Of a DNA stretch of 64,000 bases, positions 1 to 12,535 are shown in pieces. The notes beneath the pieces were generated by a model. That model had not been told where the DNA came from, did no database searches, and saw only the letters and a program-made list of their open reading frames with translations. Each line of letters opens with the position of its first letter. Position 1 is the stretch's first letter. Source of the DNA: Pyxicephalus adspersus. Taxonomy: Eukaryota > Chordata > Amphibia > Anura > Pyxicephalidae. The stretch spans positions 24,908,624 through 24,972,623 of the forward strand of contig NC_092866.1 in NCBI RefSeq assembly GCF_032062135.1. The letters are read 5' to 3'. Made by a program: the position numbers and the translations under genes.

Positions 1-1005
1 AGGCCATATTAGTGTAACGGTCTGTGAAACCACCTTTAAATGTGCACACAATTTCTGATTGTATAGAAGAAAAATAAAGAACAGAACAGATATTACTATC
101 ATAATACTGGTCCAATGTGTATACCTGGAGTTTGCAAGAATATAATCTCTCCCTTGGGAAAAAAACTATTATATTACATTAGCATAGGGTTAATGACAGC
201 ACTCTCTAAAACACTATTAGGAGAGCTGAGAACATTTGTATGTATATACTAAAAATAAAAACCCTAAATCCAGATGTATATCATGACTGTTATTTAAAAA
301 AAAAAAACAGTTTAATAGAATCATAAATTTGAAAATTATAACATGAAAAAATCCACTGCTGGTAAAATAGGTAAATAATTGTAATTGTAATAATTGTAAA
401 ATATTATTTCTGCGGTGTACAATTTGTAAAAGTTAAAAAACAAGTAATTTGGTAAAAGTCTATTGAAATATAATACATATATATACTATATATATATATA
501 TATATAGTATATATATATATATATATATATCTGTCAATCAAGAACAGAATGAAATTTAACACCAATCAATTCCAACCAGACTTCAATATGATGATTAGCA
601 AAATTCTATTTTGTAGATTAACACAGCAATGTTACTGAAATCAATTTAGGAAATGTATTTTTGTAAATAGCAAAGACAGTAATAGCAGTAAAAGGTTCAA
701 GACAAAGCGGAGGATTGAAATAAACCTCAGTAAACAGCAATGCATATAAAAAACTGACAACAAAAAAATTTGTATGTATCCTATATTATTTTTATTTTAC
801 TAATCCAAGTTTTTTTTAATATTTACTATCCTAACCTGGCTCCAAAGCAAGCAATGCCATACATCATCATAATATATGTATTGCTTCTTAGTGAACTGCA
901 GACAAGATACAAACTGACCCTTTTTTTATTTCACTATCTTTTATGACAATGTTTCCTTTAGAAAATATTAGTACTACTTGATCCTACAACTATACAATTT
1001 TCTGT
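1..1005. other. 3' flank of Irx3, no gene seen
   Basis: AT-rich sequence beyond the probable end of the Irx3 transcript. It holds a (TA)n microsatellite at about 477-530 and several TTTATT hexamers (AATAAA on the minus strand, for example 925-930 and 791-796) that could be very distal poly(A) signals. No open frame here resembles a known protein. In other vertebrates Fto lies on this side of Irx3, but nothing Fto-like is visible. Confidence 0.6.
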
Positions 1006-1791
1006 CTTTATTCTTGGGAGCTCAGAGGCATTATGGTGCTATGGAGAGAGAGCCGAGTTGCCCATAGAGGGCGCTCTGTATCCACATTTCACTGCACTCA
1101 ATGCTGTCTAACCCCATTATGTTATCAGTGGCATCTTGAACAAATCCGTTCACAGTAAAGACCTTCAAATAGACCTTTCTTGAAGAAAACACAATAATAA
1201 CATTTGCAATCAATTAGTGCAGTGGTTCTGATGATGAGTACGATCGTTTAAAAAGAAAAAAAAATTCGTTTTTGTTTCCCTTGTTAAAAAGCTACACACT
1301 GTCCTGCTGCATTGTCATTGAATTATTCGCTGACTTCACTTGCAGCTTCTCAAGTTTTTTTGTAACACCATTTAGAAGACAACAAGTTTAAGTGATTCCC
1401 CCAACCAATCCTTGACGCAAAAACTACCCAAAATAACTTCACTATTTAGTTCAATGCAAAAAAATTGCGACTAGAAAAGGATTTAGTTAAATTCTCAACA
1501 GTTCATTTATTAACCAAAAATATATACTTTCTTGTACAATTTGATTTTTTTAAGACATATGTACATTTTACTATATATACAAAGGAAAAAAAAAATATGA
1601 CGCTTAAAAATCACAAGACAAACCATACAAACTCAACTAATGGATGAGCGTATAGAAAGTTTTTTTTCCTCTTTACACAGACATGCTTACAATATGTAAC
1701 TACTCCGAGAAGGTATTTTACAGTCATTACAACATGTAAAAAAACAAAATAAAATTAAAATAAAAATTAATACAAATTAAAAAAATGAATG
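1006..1791 (-). other. Probable Irx3 3' UTR with candidate poly(A) signals
   Basis: Minus-strand sequence directly after the Irx3 stop codon. Two AATAAA hexamers on the minus strand (TTTATT at plus 1506-1511 and 1007-1012) could end the message about 0.3 or 0.8 kb after the stop. Which one is used cannot be told from sequence alone. A (TA)n microsatellite at about 1914-1945 lies in intron 3, not here. The segment around 1250-1460 is less repetitive than its surroundings and may be conserved 3' UTR. Confidence 0.45.
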
Positions 1792-1911
1792 TTAAGAGGA
1801 GGACAGTGCAGAGAGAATCATAGCAGCGTCGAGTTGGTTTTGTGACCTGAAAATAAAATATTCAATATATTAGTACAAGGGTAAAACTTTACTTGTCCAA
1901 TAATTATTTCT

Positions 1912-1949
<38 letters not shown>

Positions 1950-4931
1950 TTATATGTATTTATTTATATTTAGTTTTTCATTTATTATGTATTTATTTTT
2001 TGTTTTAGTAAACTGTAAAGAGTTTATCACTGAAAATTCAAAGACTGAAACACTGATTATTTTAAACTTAGATAGATTTATGTTTGTTTTTTACTCGCTT
2101 CAACAACCTTAATAATTAGCTTGCACTGACATAGTTTACAAGCCTCATGAAAATTCGTTTTCTTAAAAAAAATCTCGTTTAAACAGAGTAACTTCTGCCA
2201 ATTCTAAGAAGTGTTCTCAGCAGCTCTGGTATACAATTATGTGGTCGTAATGACAGACATAAAATTAAATATAATTGTGAAGCGCTCATGATTCATAGGC
2301 CCATTAAGAGCAATAATGGTTTGCTGTATAAAAAAAAAAGAGCCACAAAACAAATACAATTAAAATAACTGAAAATGCTGCATTTTACATTTAGCTGCTG
2401 GATAGGTAAATAAGCACAAAAACATCCTAAAATATAGATTTATCTCTTACCTTCTTTGAACTGGTTGAAAAGCTGTGTTTAGGATTTTTTTTTCTACCTC
2501 CAGCGAGCTGGATCGGTCTGCAGGAAATGAAAATAAAATTGTAACAAGGTATAAAATAGGTTCTGCTTATACTGCAGAATACAATTTAATAACTTTGTAT
2601 CCAAAGCAAAACTGTGAAAGACTTTAATAGTTTTAAGTCAAAGTTTGCTAAGATTAACAACCAGTACAAGTGAGCATCGCTCCAATCATGAAAATAATTC
2701 TTATGATGAGACAAATAAGCAGACATTGTCGGGAATAGAGAAGTGGAAATACTAATATTAATCCAAATAGGTAAAAGTTCCCGATTAAACAATACTGATA
2801 ATTTATATAAAAACAACCTTGAATTTTTACACTTTATATGCACTTTATATATTTAAAATGATTGTCTCCTGATGTAAAATGATAACTATATACTTATAAA
2901 TAGGACAAAGAGAACTACTTAATACATTTTCTGATTCGGATTGTATTTATTGCGATCTGTATTCACTTCCAATACCCAGCCAGGGTTAGATAGACATGGC
3001 AAGTGTTTGTAATTGTGACAACATAGGCTGTGAGGGTGTTGGGTATGGTGGGCATTATGTGTAATCACCTGTTACTGGGTCCCTGCTGTGGGCATGTTCC
3101 CCATGCGTGTTGAAGCTGGCATTGCCTGTATTTGCTGATGTGTGGGTGACACCCAGTCCTTGCAGAAAGTGAGCAGAGTTCAGTAAAGAGAACTGCTGGG
3201 CAGAAAATGTCCTCCCTGCCCAGCTCTGGAACCTGTTCCCTGGACAGGTGAGGAGTCTGGGTTGTGCCAACACATTCTGATTATTTGCTGGGCCACTGCT
3301 GCCCTGGGGTGACTTGCGTGGGTTATCCGGAGCTGTGGCTGTTTCTGCCAGGGACCAAATTTTGGGCTTCTGGGCAGCTGGAAGGTTATTTTCCTGGGAG
3401 GGATTGGGGGATATACTGTCCAATTTGAGCTGATCACATTGGGGCTGATGGGGTTTGGCATCCTCAGATAGTTCACATTTGTCCTGTACCCTACTGTCTC
3501 CAACCATAGATTTGAGGAACCTTTCCTCTGAGACATTCAAGTCCTCATAGCCATCAGAGCCCTCAGAATCACTCCTAGCGTCTGTTTTAGAGTCTGAATG
3601 GATGTCAGTGTCCTGATCATCCAAATCTTCCTTACTTTCCACATCCTCGGTGTCAATATTTTCCAAATCGATCTCTTCTTCATCCTCACGCTTGTCTTCT
3701 TCATGGTCACTTCCATAGGAGTTCCCCTCCTCATCAGTCCTGCTCCTGGGGGCCCAGGTCATTTTATTCTCCTTTTTAAGCCTCCTCCTGGCATTGGCAA
3801 ACCAGGTGGACACTTGGGTGAGGGTCATCTTGGTGATGATGGCCAACATAATCTTTTCCCCCTTGGTGGGATAGGGGTTCTTCCTGTGTTCATTGAGCCA
3901 GGCCTTCAGGGTACTGGTGCTCTCTCTTGTGGCATTCTTGGGCCTGGAAGGGTCTCCAAACTGATACTGTCCATAGGTGTAAAAGGCTGGATGATGGTGT
4001 GAAAAGGCTGAATGTTGTACCCCTGGGCTGTCCTTCATCTCATATTGCGATCCCTAAATTAAAAAAAAAGCTTATTTAATACATTCATAGGAAAAAAAAC
4101 AACAAAAAACATTCAAGATCATTCTGAGCATAATTCTTATTTATCATCATCCTCCGCACAATAATAATAAGGACTCTCAAACTTTCACTTTGCCAAGCAT
4201 AGAGGAAATAAGTAAGATTCCATAACTTCTGCTTTTGTTTTTTTTCCTTTTTGATACCTTCATCTGTTTCCTTTCACACGTTCGGTATCTGATCTGTCAG
4301 CCAAGCACAAGCTAATTTTACAATGAAAATAAACTTTTTGTTTAACCCCTGTGATCAGAGCAAACAAGAATCCTGGGGAATAAATATGTATTCCTATAAA
4401 AGGATAAATACCCCATTCATGTAATATACATATAATAATTATAATAATAATAATAATAATAATAAATATATATATTCTGAATTTTCCTGCGATCCCCAAT
4501 GAATGTAATGAATGCAGAAATAAAATCATTCAGTGATTGTAGCACTCCTAATCACTGAGAACCCCCCAGACACCTCTAACAAGGACGAGAAGGGGTTTAG
4601 CAGTACTTGGAGGCTGCACACAAACTTCTCCATTCTCCCACTCTTGGAGCTTTGAGGTAATTAGGGAATGATTTGCCATGCAGGGGAGGGAAGGGGAGAT
4701 CGGGGGGCTTCTTACCAGCTGGGGGAAGATTGGGAGCTCCGTGGTGTAGGGCAAGAAAGCTCCATAAGCCTGAGCCGCAGCCGCTGCTGCATAGGGAGCG
4801 CCATACATAGAAGACAGAACATTAGAAAGAGTCCCAGCCGGGGAAAGTTCAGCTCCGCTCCTGGGGGCCCCTTGCCGGTCAGAGGGGTACAGAGGTCTGA
4901 TGTACTGGTAGCCCAGCTGTGGGAAGGACAT
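1792..4931 (-). CDS. irx3: Iroquois-class TALE homeobox transcription factor, Irx3 type (complete, 4 exons)
   Basis: Nuclear DNA-binding patterning factor. Join on the minus strand: exon 1 4931-4716, exon 2 4053-3069, exon 3 2517-2451, exon 4 1846-1792, giving 440 codons plus TAA. All introns are GT-AG (donors GTAAGA, GTGATT, GTAAGA) and phases match across each joint. The N-terminus [16 protein letters not shown] and the KDSPGVQH motif point to Irx3 rather than Irx1, 2, 4, 5 or 6. The homeodomain is at about 109-171, with the TALE PYP loop at 132-134 and recognition helix WFANAR at 156-161 (Ala50, Asn51). An acidic Glu/Asp/Ser tract follows at about 180-239, then the IRO box [14 protein letters not shown] at 300-313. 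Exons 3 and 4 encode a conserved tail with LEVEKK, TAFQPV and the terminal SALSSS. Human IRX3 is about 500 residues; this one is shorter mainly in the low-complexity linkers. The start at 4931 has ACC before ATG and matches the family N-terminus; in-frame GTG upstream is not needed. Confidence 0.96.
1847..2450 (-). other. Irx3 intron 3
   Basis: Begins at GAAG|GTAAGA and ends at TTATTTTCAG before exon 4. It is phase 2, splitting an Arg codon at residue 423. A (TA)n microsatellite lies at about 1914-1945, close to the acceptor. Confidence 0.92.
2518..3068 (-). other. Irx3 intron 2
   Basis: Begins at ACAG|GTGATT and ends at TTTCCTGCAG before exon 3. It is phase 1, splitting the Asp codon at residue 401. 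The exon 2 reading frame runs only a few codons into this intron before a TAA, so the splice is needed to reach the conserved tail. Nothing else recognisable is in it. Confidence 0.92.
4054..4715 (-). other. Irx3 intron 1
   Basis: Lies between CTG|GTAAGA at the end of exon 1 and a T-rich tract ending in TTTAG before exon 2. It is phase 0. It contains an ATA/TAA triplet microsatellite at about 4432-4465. The open frame reading through it is only a shadow of exon 1. Confidence 0.92.
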
Positions 4932-5260
4932 GGTGCAGCAGCAGGGCACAGCAGCAAGAAAGGGGTTACAGGAACAACGTGGACCCCCTTCTAGGACTTC
5001 AGCCTCCTATACATCAAGCAGGAAGGGACCCGGCTCCAAGGCTTGGAAGGCTCCTGGTGGCAGTGTCCTCTCCCTCTGGTGCTATTGATCTGAGTGGACC
5101 CAGGTCAGCTTCTAAACAGATTGCTTCAGATCATTGGCACTCACCCTGTGATTGACATTTCAAGCCCAGCGCTGGCTCCGCCCCATCTTCCAGTGTAGCT
5201 GTGCTTTCTCTTTCATCCACCACCCCTTCCTAAACCTGATCTCAGCTTAACCCCTTCACT
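4932..5260 (-). promoter_or_regulatory. Irx3 5' UTR and core promoter region
   Basis: This stretch is richer in G+C than most of the window and lies directly upstream of the Irx3 ATG. Reading the minus strand, it has a GC box (plus GGCTCCGCCCC at 5174-5184) followed by a CCAAT box (plus ATTGG at 5133-5137). That order fits a polymerase II promoter firing toward Irx3. I see no convincing TATA box, so the transcription start is not fixed; it probably lies between about 4980 and 5130. Confidence 0.55.
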
Positions 5261-8200
5261 GCCTGTGCAAGGGTCGATCATTCTAAATTATAGCAAAAAT
5301 ATAAAAAAGTATATAATAGTAATAATAAAACAAATATATGATAATCATAGTATAAATACAACAACCACATAATAATAAAGAATACATAACCGCAAAAAAG
5401 TGCAATAGTAAGAAAAATAATGGAATACCATAGCGATACTCTAATATATTACAAAATAAAAAGTACCCGCAAGATACATGCTACATCCCCCAAAAAATTA
5501 TTTTATAGACTGATAGACTAAAAAAGTTGCACCCAAGTCAGCATACCTGCAAATGAATGAGTTGTAATGAGCACATTGAAGTACATTGAATGGTCATTAG
5601 GCAGATAAGCCCTTCCAGGATTGAAGATTGAAGTTGACTATCTGGGTGCATACAAATGACATGGATGGCTGTATGCAAATACAGATTAGTGCCAGCAAAG
5701 GGAAGAGAATTGGGATTGTGTGGGATTTTCTCTGCACCACGTCTCACACCTTAAATCTCTTAAAAAAGGGATCTCGAATTAGTGTAAGCTATCAGTAGGC
5801 AAAATAGGGGGTTCATTTTCTCCTAATACAGCACTTCAAAGGCTTGGAGGTCACAATTTTTACATCAAAGAGGGGAAAAAGCAAGGCAAATTGAAATCTT
5901 AACAAAGGGAAGACAGGGCAGCCCTCTGGGCGGTGTGTACATTTGTAGTGTGAGGAGGGAGACACCGGGAGGCATTGGGATTAAACCCATTAACACCTTT
6001 TTGTCTCAGTGTTAAACTGTAATTAGAAAATTTATGATCACTTTTCTCCTTCTCAATGAGCCTCATGATCCTACCTGCTCCTAAAAGCTGAACTCAATAA
6101 ATGAAAAAGGACTTTTTTTTTTATTATTACCACTTGCACATAGGTACTACTTTATTTTATTTACTACTATATTTTTATATATTTTTTTACTCCTTAAATA
6201 TATTCATAAAATAAAAGCTCTGCCCGGATCGAGTAAAAATAAAATAAAACTAGCTTTGGAGATAATTCTCGACCTTCACTGCAGCTTAGGTTTAAGATAA
6301 TGTTTCATCTTGTAAAAGATACAGATTATTATATAACAAGTTTCAGAATTAAAATTCCCTGAATCAATATGTGGAAATCTGAAAGAGACATCTCTAATCG
6401 TATTAAGGCTATCCTACTATTAAACCCTATATACTAATCTATCTCATAATAACGGTGGCTGTGCCAGGGATTTATAGCCTGACTAATACAATATTCCAGC
6501 ACATGGTGATATATGGAGAGGGAGATGAATTGCACAAAATTAATTGCATAATGTAATCATTCTGCAAAGAAAGATCCTTAGCTCTTGGTACTTATGTGAT
6601 CCTCCGAAATATCTATATTGTCATCCCCATATCTGGAACATCCTGGATAATCAGTCTTATATGAATCTCACCCATATCATCTATTTATTCACATTTACCA
6701 CCTACCCCTCCCTATTTTACTTTTAGTATTCCAAATGACAAATATATGGGGCTGATTTCCTAAAGTTCTGCCATCCCAGTGAACTTGATTGACTGTTTCT
6801 CCGAATACTGACGGACCTTTAGGAAATACTTGCATATACATTCTAAACATTTCACTTGTCATGTCGATTTAAACCAGTCTGCAAGATCTAAGATAATCAA
6901 GTCAGTCCTATGTAAATTCATATCATTTCTTTCTTACAGGGAAGGCATGTGTACAAATAAAATACTACATACAACAATAGAAAGCAGAAAATCATACATA
7001 ATCAGGGGAACAATTCCTAAAAACTTTTATTCGAATTAATGGGAGAATGTGGTTTATCATTAAAAGAATGTAAAAAAATGCAAATAAAACACAAGCAAAA
7101 AATAAAATAATAAAAAAGTATATATATATATATATATAATATAAATATATTTATATAATGAGTGTGGATGCTTGTAAAAAAATTCCTGCCAAATCACTGT
7201 TTAAATTGAGCTTTCCTTATCCCATGTAAATGTGGATGCACAGTTCATAAAGCAGGGTGATGAGTTTATTATCTGGGCTTGTTGTCTGGTGTCATGAAGA
7301 TAGATCTTAATGAACAAACAGAATCAATAGAGATCAGCCTGCAGTGAGTGCAATACATGTGTTTACATGGGCTAGGGCAGAGGATGCTGGCTACAATGGG
7401 AAGGTGGAGGGGCTATGTATGCACAAGAGCTCAACTTTATTTCAGAGGACACAGCTCAAATATTAGGAAGACAGGACAAGATGGATTGTACAGGTGAGAT
7501 GCCATCAGCAGACGACAGACTGAGTGGAAATAAACAAGCCAGAGGCTAAGGGTGTATAATAGGTAAAGAAGTAGTAGGTTGGACATTTTTTTTTTTGGTG
7601 TAGGGGGTGGTGGTAGAGGGGGATTTATGAGCTATACTGAGTTCAGGTCACTATGGGAGTGAGTAATGGCTTATTAATGGGAAAGAAATGGTCAGGAAAT
7701 ACAGAAAGATCTAGAGAAGCAAGGGAAAGGGCAGAAAATAGATGTCTCAAGCACAAGAGTAAAAAGAAACATGCAGGGAGTATGTCTAAAATATTTTCAA
7801 AGAGACCTATAATTAGAGAAACGTGTGCTGTGGTGTGCAGGGCAAAAAATGAAACAGGGTGTATAAGTCATAGATGAAAAATAGGGATAGAGTATTACTA
7901 TAGAAAGTTAGGCTAACTAATGCAGGGCTGGATAAAGCAGTGGAAGAGACTCATAATTCCTAGTACTGAATATTATTGATGGGAGAAGTGAAGGCATTTA
8001 TCCACCCTTTATGTATATCAGTGTACAATCAGCAATCCAGTTCTGTGCTCATTCTAATTGTTCCATACATGTACATGCAGCAAGAGACAGGGTGATATAC
8101 ACACACTGTGCATTGCCAAGTGGGTGCAGCCATTACCTTATATAAAGTGAATATTAAGTAATTCCCACATTCATTATAATAGTTTTTTTTCTTTAATAGA

Positions 8201-8529
8201 TGCAATGGAGCAATACATTATTTTATAGTAACATGTAGGCTTACAAAGTGTAACCAGCAAAGGGTGGTCATACAGCACAATATACATATAGTTTGCAGAA
8301 CATAAGAAATAATAAAAGAAATGATTTATAGTGTGCATTTTTGAAAATAAAACAATTCCTGATCTTCTCTGTATTCTAATTGAACTAATTAACATTAAAA
8401 AAATTCTGTCACCAAGTAGGATATTTCATTAATTAGATAAAGTAACATGTTTTCATTAAGTCTGCCAAATGTTACTACTGTATGTAATGAAAGAATATAA
8501 TTTTGGTTGAAGCCATGTTGCTGCAGCAG
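5261..8529. other. Irx3 upstream flank, no gene; possible proximal element at about 5870-6110
   Basis: No convincing coding region. About 5870-6110 is a less repetitive patch with a CTGTAATTAG homeodomain-type core near 6018 and could be a proximal enhancer. A (TA)n run lies at about 7119-7140. A short imperfect inverted repeat (tttcctaaag at about 6758 and ctttaggaaa at about 6818) may be a decayed mini-transposon. Confidence 0.5.
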
Positions 8530-8700
8530 AGTCAGAGCTGTATTAGTGATTGATCTCTAATAGAGTTCTAGGCACATTTTAAATAATAGAGAAACCAAAG
8601 CCCTTAAATTGGCACTGCTGGTTACTCAGCAAAGGCAGTTAGCCTTAATTTAAAAGTAATTGCTGCATTTAGACACATGTGTCTAAGTAAATAAAGGTGA
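8530..8700. promoter_or_regulatory. Candidate conserved noncoding element
   Basis: About 170 bp of non-repetitive sequence with AGTGATTGATCTC, ACCAAAGCCC (a SOX/TCF-like core), CCTTAATTTAAAAGTAATTGC and a CACATGTG E-box-like site. It sits about 3.6 kb upstream of the Irx3 ATG. Called by eye only; no alignment was available. Confidence 0.35.
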
Positions 8701-8734
8701 AACTTTGGCAAACTTTTATAGAATGTATTATGTT

Positions 8735-8905
8735 TATATATATAGTGCTTATTACATAGTAATTTACAAGGTTCCAATATTCATTTACACCAGTCTCTCT
8801 CCTAGGAAGCAGTCATAATATAATGTCCCTAACACATTCACACACACAAGGGCCAATGTGGATGGAAGCCTAAATTATTTACAAGCTTATGGGGGGCTTT
8901 AATTG
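8735..8905. repeat. Decayed dispersed repeat with 'tatatagtgctt' start
   Basis: Contains the degraded word series tatatagtgctt, atttacaaggttcc, ataatgtccctaac, acattcacacacac and agggccaatgtgg. I recall this series from a very common amphibian dispersed repeat with a 'tatatagcgc ... gctttaca ... taatgtccct' layout, seen here in the antisense direction. The recall is from memory. The copy is old and well diverged. Confidence 0.5.
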
Positions 8906-10619
8906 TGTGGGTATTATGCTTGCATTAATTCACTAGGTCTGATATAAAGAAGTCCTTCTCAAATAAAGGATTCTGCTTATTTCATGAACTCTCCACATTT
9001 TTTTTTTGCACTGATGAACAGTGCAATGATTGCTCTAGAACCACAAGAATAGATTTTCTCCTAATTTTAGAGATCTTATCAGTCAAGTATTTTATTATTG
9101 GTTTCTAAAAATTAAGTTTGCTTGCAAACTTAGAAAAATTCCCTTATACTATTCACCATCATGACTTTGTTGATTTTTTTATATAACAGAATCACTTTAA
9201 GGGGATGGTTTAATAAAGTACTTTAAATGCTGCCCCATGCTTACTTCAAATATCTAATTAGGTTAATTAAAAAAAATATTAACACAATAAAAAAATTAAC
9301 ACGTTTATTCTAAGCCAATGTCTAAATGATCACTGCAGGTAATGTATTCCTCAGTTACTGCTTACCACTATTATTGTATTGATACATTTCTACGTTTTCA
9401 TTTCCCATACACATGACAGTTTTGCTTAATTTATGTTCATCGTTTGTGTAACAATATGGGTTCATGTAAATAATCAGAATTTTGTACAGGGGTCATACTA
9501 TACAGTCTATGGTAGTACAAATATAATATATATGGGACAGTATTAATATATCCACCCATATTAATATTTGTACTATTGTGTAATTAGTTGATTTATCTAG
9601 AACACATAACATTGCAAATCAGTCAGTAAAGCCCTACGGACTTCTTATGCAATGCGCACCATGCACAGTCATGTTTTGTAGATTAATGAATAGTCCCCAA
9701 GATAAGTTATATAAGGTACAGCAAGTTATTTTCCCCATTTTGTAATTTGTTATGCAAAGTGATGTAGCTACATATAATATATAGTGATTCCATGATATGG
9801 ATGTGTAATAAATGTACAAAACTAACTGCACTATATTTGCATTTTTTCTTATTTACCTTTCATTGAAATGGGCCTGTTAAACATACATCATTGCACAGAA
9901 ATGCAGCGTGCCCTATGTTATAAAAAGGCACAAAGCTGCAGCAAAGGCATGTGAAGTACGCACAAAGGAATGAATGGGATTTCTGCTTGAAATACATTTA
10001 ATGCAGTGAGATGCATACATTATACTACAGTAAAAAAAGACACAAAAGGCCCCTATAGAGTCTCAACAAATAAAGATTCTTTGCTGGATCTGATATTATG
10101 GTTTTTATTGTTAGCATAACTTCTCCATATTGCAAATGTATTAAAAATACCTATTACCAAAATCTTTATTTTCTGTACAATATTTTTTTACTAACATATG
10201 CATTATACACTCTTCCATGTATATTAATAAAATAGGTGTAAAGATGGGATGAAAATTGAATAGGACTGGTAAAAACTACACAATAAGTTATATCAGTGGT
10301 AGATAAGACATTTTAGGGCACATTCTTTTTAAATAATGCCCATAATGATAATAATATATAATGGCATTGCAAAATATACAACAATAGGACCAGTAAGATG
10401 TGCATCATTGCATTAGTACAAAGGTGTAATATTTCTATTTTTTAGGTTATACCGAAGAATAACAAGTCACTGGTAGACTAGAAATATAAATATAAAACCA
10501 TATCCAATTTATTCTTGTGTATACACAAAACTTTTAAGCTACCAGGAAGTTTACACCATTACAGTTAGTTCTTTGTTACTGCTTACCCTTATTATTTGTA
10601 ATAGAGAAACTGGAATCAC
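8906..10619. other. Intergenic, nothing identified
   Basis: AT-rich DNA with short homopolymer runs. Open frames in it are short and have no recognisable family features. Confidence 0.6.
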
Positions 10620-10870
10620 AACAGTCACTTTGTTGCAGGCCTTTTACTTGTCACATGTGAGGCGAGATCTGTGTTGTACGGCTGGCTAAGACATTGCAGA
10701 AATCACTTTTGGTGTTTAAATTTATGCTGCCAGTGTCAATCAGCAGTGGTATATCAGCAGCTTTAGCACCCTTAAATCTCTGACACTTTTGCAGAGATGT
10801 ACATGGAAGCCGTTCTCTGCCTAGATGTTACAGAGAATTATTCAATATGGCTATGTCCTGGGTGAATATA
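10620..10870. promoter_or_regulatory. Candidate conserved noncoding element
   Basis: Non-repetitive patch of balanced composition compared with its AT-rich flanks. It holds several candidate sites: TCACATGTGA (E-box palindrome) at about 10650, CAGTGTCAATCAG and TTTAGCACCC. Called by appearance only. Confidence 0.3.
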
Positions 10871-12404
10871 TCCTTGCATAGTAATATTAATCTGGACATT
10901 CACTGACTCCCAAAAAATAAGTTACCTTATCAAATTAGTGAATTTGTCTATAGCCAAGCTTGAAAATTATTTCTGTATTACCGTACAGGACAACAACTAT
11001 ATTCTCAGTAGTACAAATCTTTGTATATTTGATAGCTTCAAAAATATTATTTTCCAATGTAAAAAGCTGAACAGATTTTCATATGGTTTTCTGTGATTCC
11101 ACTTCCCTAACTACAGGACAGAGCCTGTCTATTCATACAGATGCATAACCATGGTAAAATGCTTAATAATAAATTAAAATGTAAATCCTGATGTGTCTAC
11201 ATAGATTTAATTCAGAATTCCACCTGATCTATTGTTTAAGGTGTGTATTCATATTAGATTAGTATTTAAAGAAAGTGTATAAACACGTGCGTTCATGTTA
11301 TGTTATGATCCTTGCTTAGCTCAGTTAGGATTAGTCCACATCATTGTATTAACATGCAAGTTAAAGAGTAATCACCCATTAAATCACCCACTGGCTACTT
11401 ATATCTCCTGGGAACTCAGGCAGTGAGAATTCCGCATCTGAATTCCCAGCTCCCCCCACCTCATTATGAGGTAATCTCACACTCACTACTTGATTCTTCA
11501 TTTATTCATTTGTTTTACATTATAGAGAATGCAGCAGTTAGACTGAGATGCCTCATTTGGCTTTGTAATGGCTGCAGTGGAGAATCCAGAACTCAGACAT
11601 GGAAATCTCACCATATGTCCCCAAAGAGATGACAGAAGAAAGAAGGAGATTCAGATTGATGGCTTCCATCCAAAATGGATAATGTTGTAGGTGAACTTAC
11701 CCGCTGGTAAACATAGATATACATGGTTACTTTGCCATTTTTGTAAAAAAAAATAAAATAACAGTAGATTTGCAGAAGAGGAAAGAAAAGTTTCTGTAGA
11801 TTAATTATTACCGTATAAAGTATATTTATTGTGTAAATCTCAATGCCATCTCTAGTTTTAAGGTATTACCATCCTTTGCATGTTTTATAAGACAGGGTCC
11901 TATAATTATTTTACCTCCAAAAACTCCATTAGGGCTTATTTTCAGGGGACGCCTTTTTTTTCTCATGTACAAAAAGTCTATAGAATGATACCTCTGTGTT
12001 ACCTGTGACCTGTAAAAATCAGATATTTTTTCTGTTATATACAAGAAGTCATGAATAAGAATGGACAAAAATGATTAAAGAAAAAAAACACAGCTTCATA
12101 AGCAAACAAGTGCAACATAACAAGAAAATGTGCTGCCAATTAACATATGACTCATAGAGTAACATGCAGACACAGAACAGTAACAATATAAAAAAAAGTA
12201 AAAGCAAAAAAAAAAAAATCAATCAATAAATAAGCATTGCTGCTAATAAATGAAATACTAGCACAACCGTTTGAAAAAAAAGTCCACTAACCTCCTATTA
12301 AAGTTGTAGTGTCACACCAGAGTAGGTTAATAACCACCCTTGACCCCTTGCTCCAGTGCTTTTAAAATCTCCTGCTCTCTTCGTCCTCTTGGTATTCCTC
12401 CGCG
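10871..12404. other. Intergenic, nothing identified
   Basis: AT-rich DNA. It has short A runs around 12190-12220 and no coding or repeat family I can name. Confidence 0.6.
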
Positions 12405-12535
12405 TACTACTTGACCAGACTCTCCTAAGATAAGGCTTACTTTCGGGGTAGGCCTTATATTTCCCCCTTGCATGATTAGCATGCTAGGGTTTTTTTTTTC
12501 GGGGTAGGTCTTATTTTCGAGAAACAGGGTAGTAG
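12405..12535. repeat. Short direct-repeat element with 'ttcggggtaggtcttat' units
   Basis: Two direct copies of a unit reading roughly ttcggggtagg(c/t)cttat, at about 12441-12457 and 12499-12515, separated by a T-rich linker and tgcatgattagcatgc. It looks like a small dispersed repeat rather than unique sequence. I cannot name its family. Confidence 0.45.

Noticed and set aside
3598..4002. 134-codon plus-strand open frame antisense to the Irx3 homeodomain
   Set aside because: It overlaps exon 2 exactly opposite a strongly conserved coding region and has no family features, so it is a shadow of the real gene.
4548..4957. Longer N-terminal extensions and an out-of-frame frame upstream of the Irx3 ATG
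   Set aside because: Their starts are GTG (4949) and TTG (4957), not ATG. The frame past 4716 is intron 1. The family N-terminus begins at the ATG at 4931.
4668..5155. Two plus-strand frames over the Irx3 exon 1 and promoter
   Set aside because: Antisense to exon 1 and its 5' UTR, with no recognisable domain. The low stop density reflects the higher G+C content.
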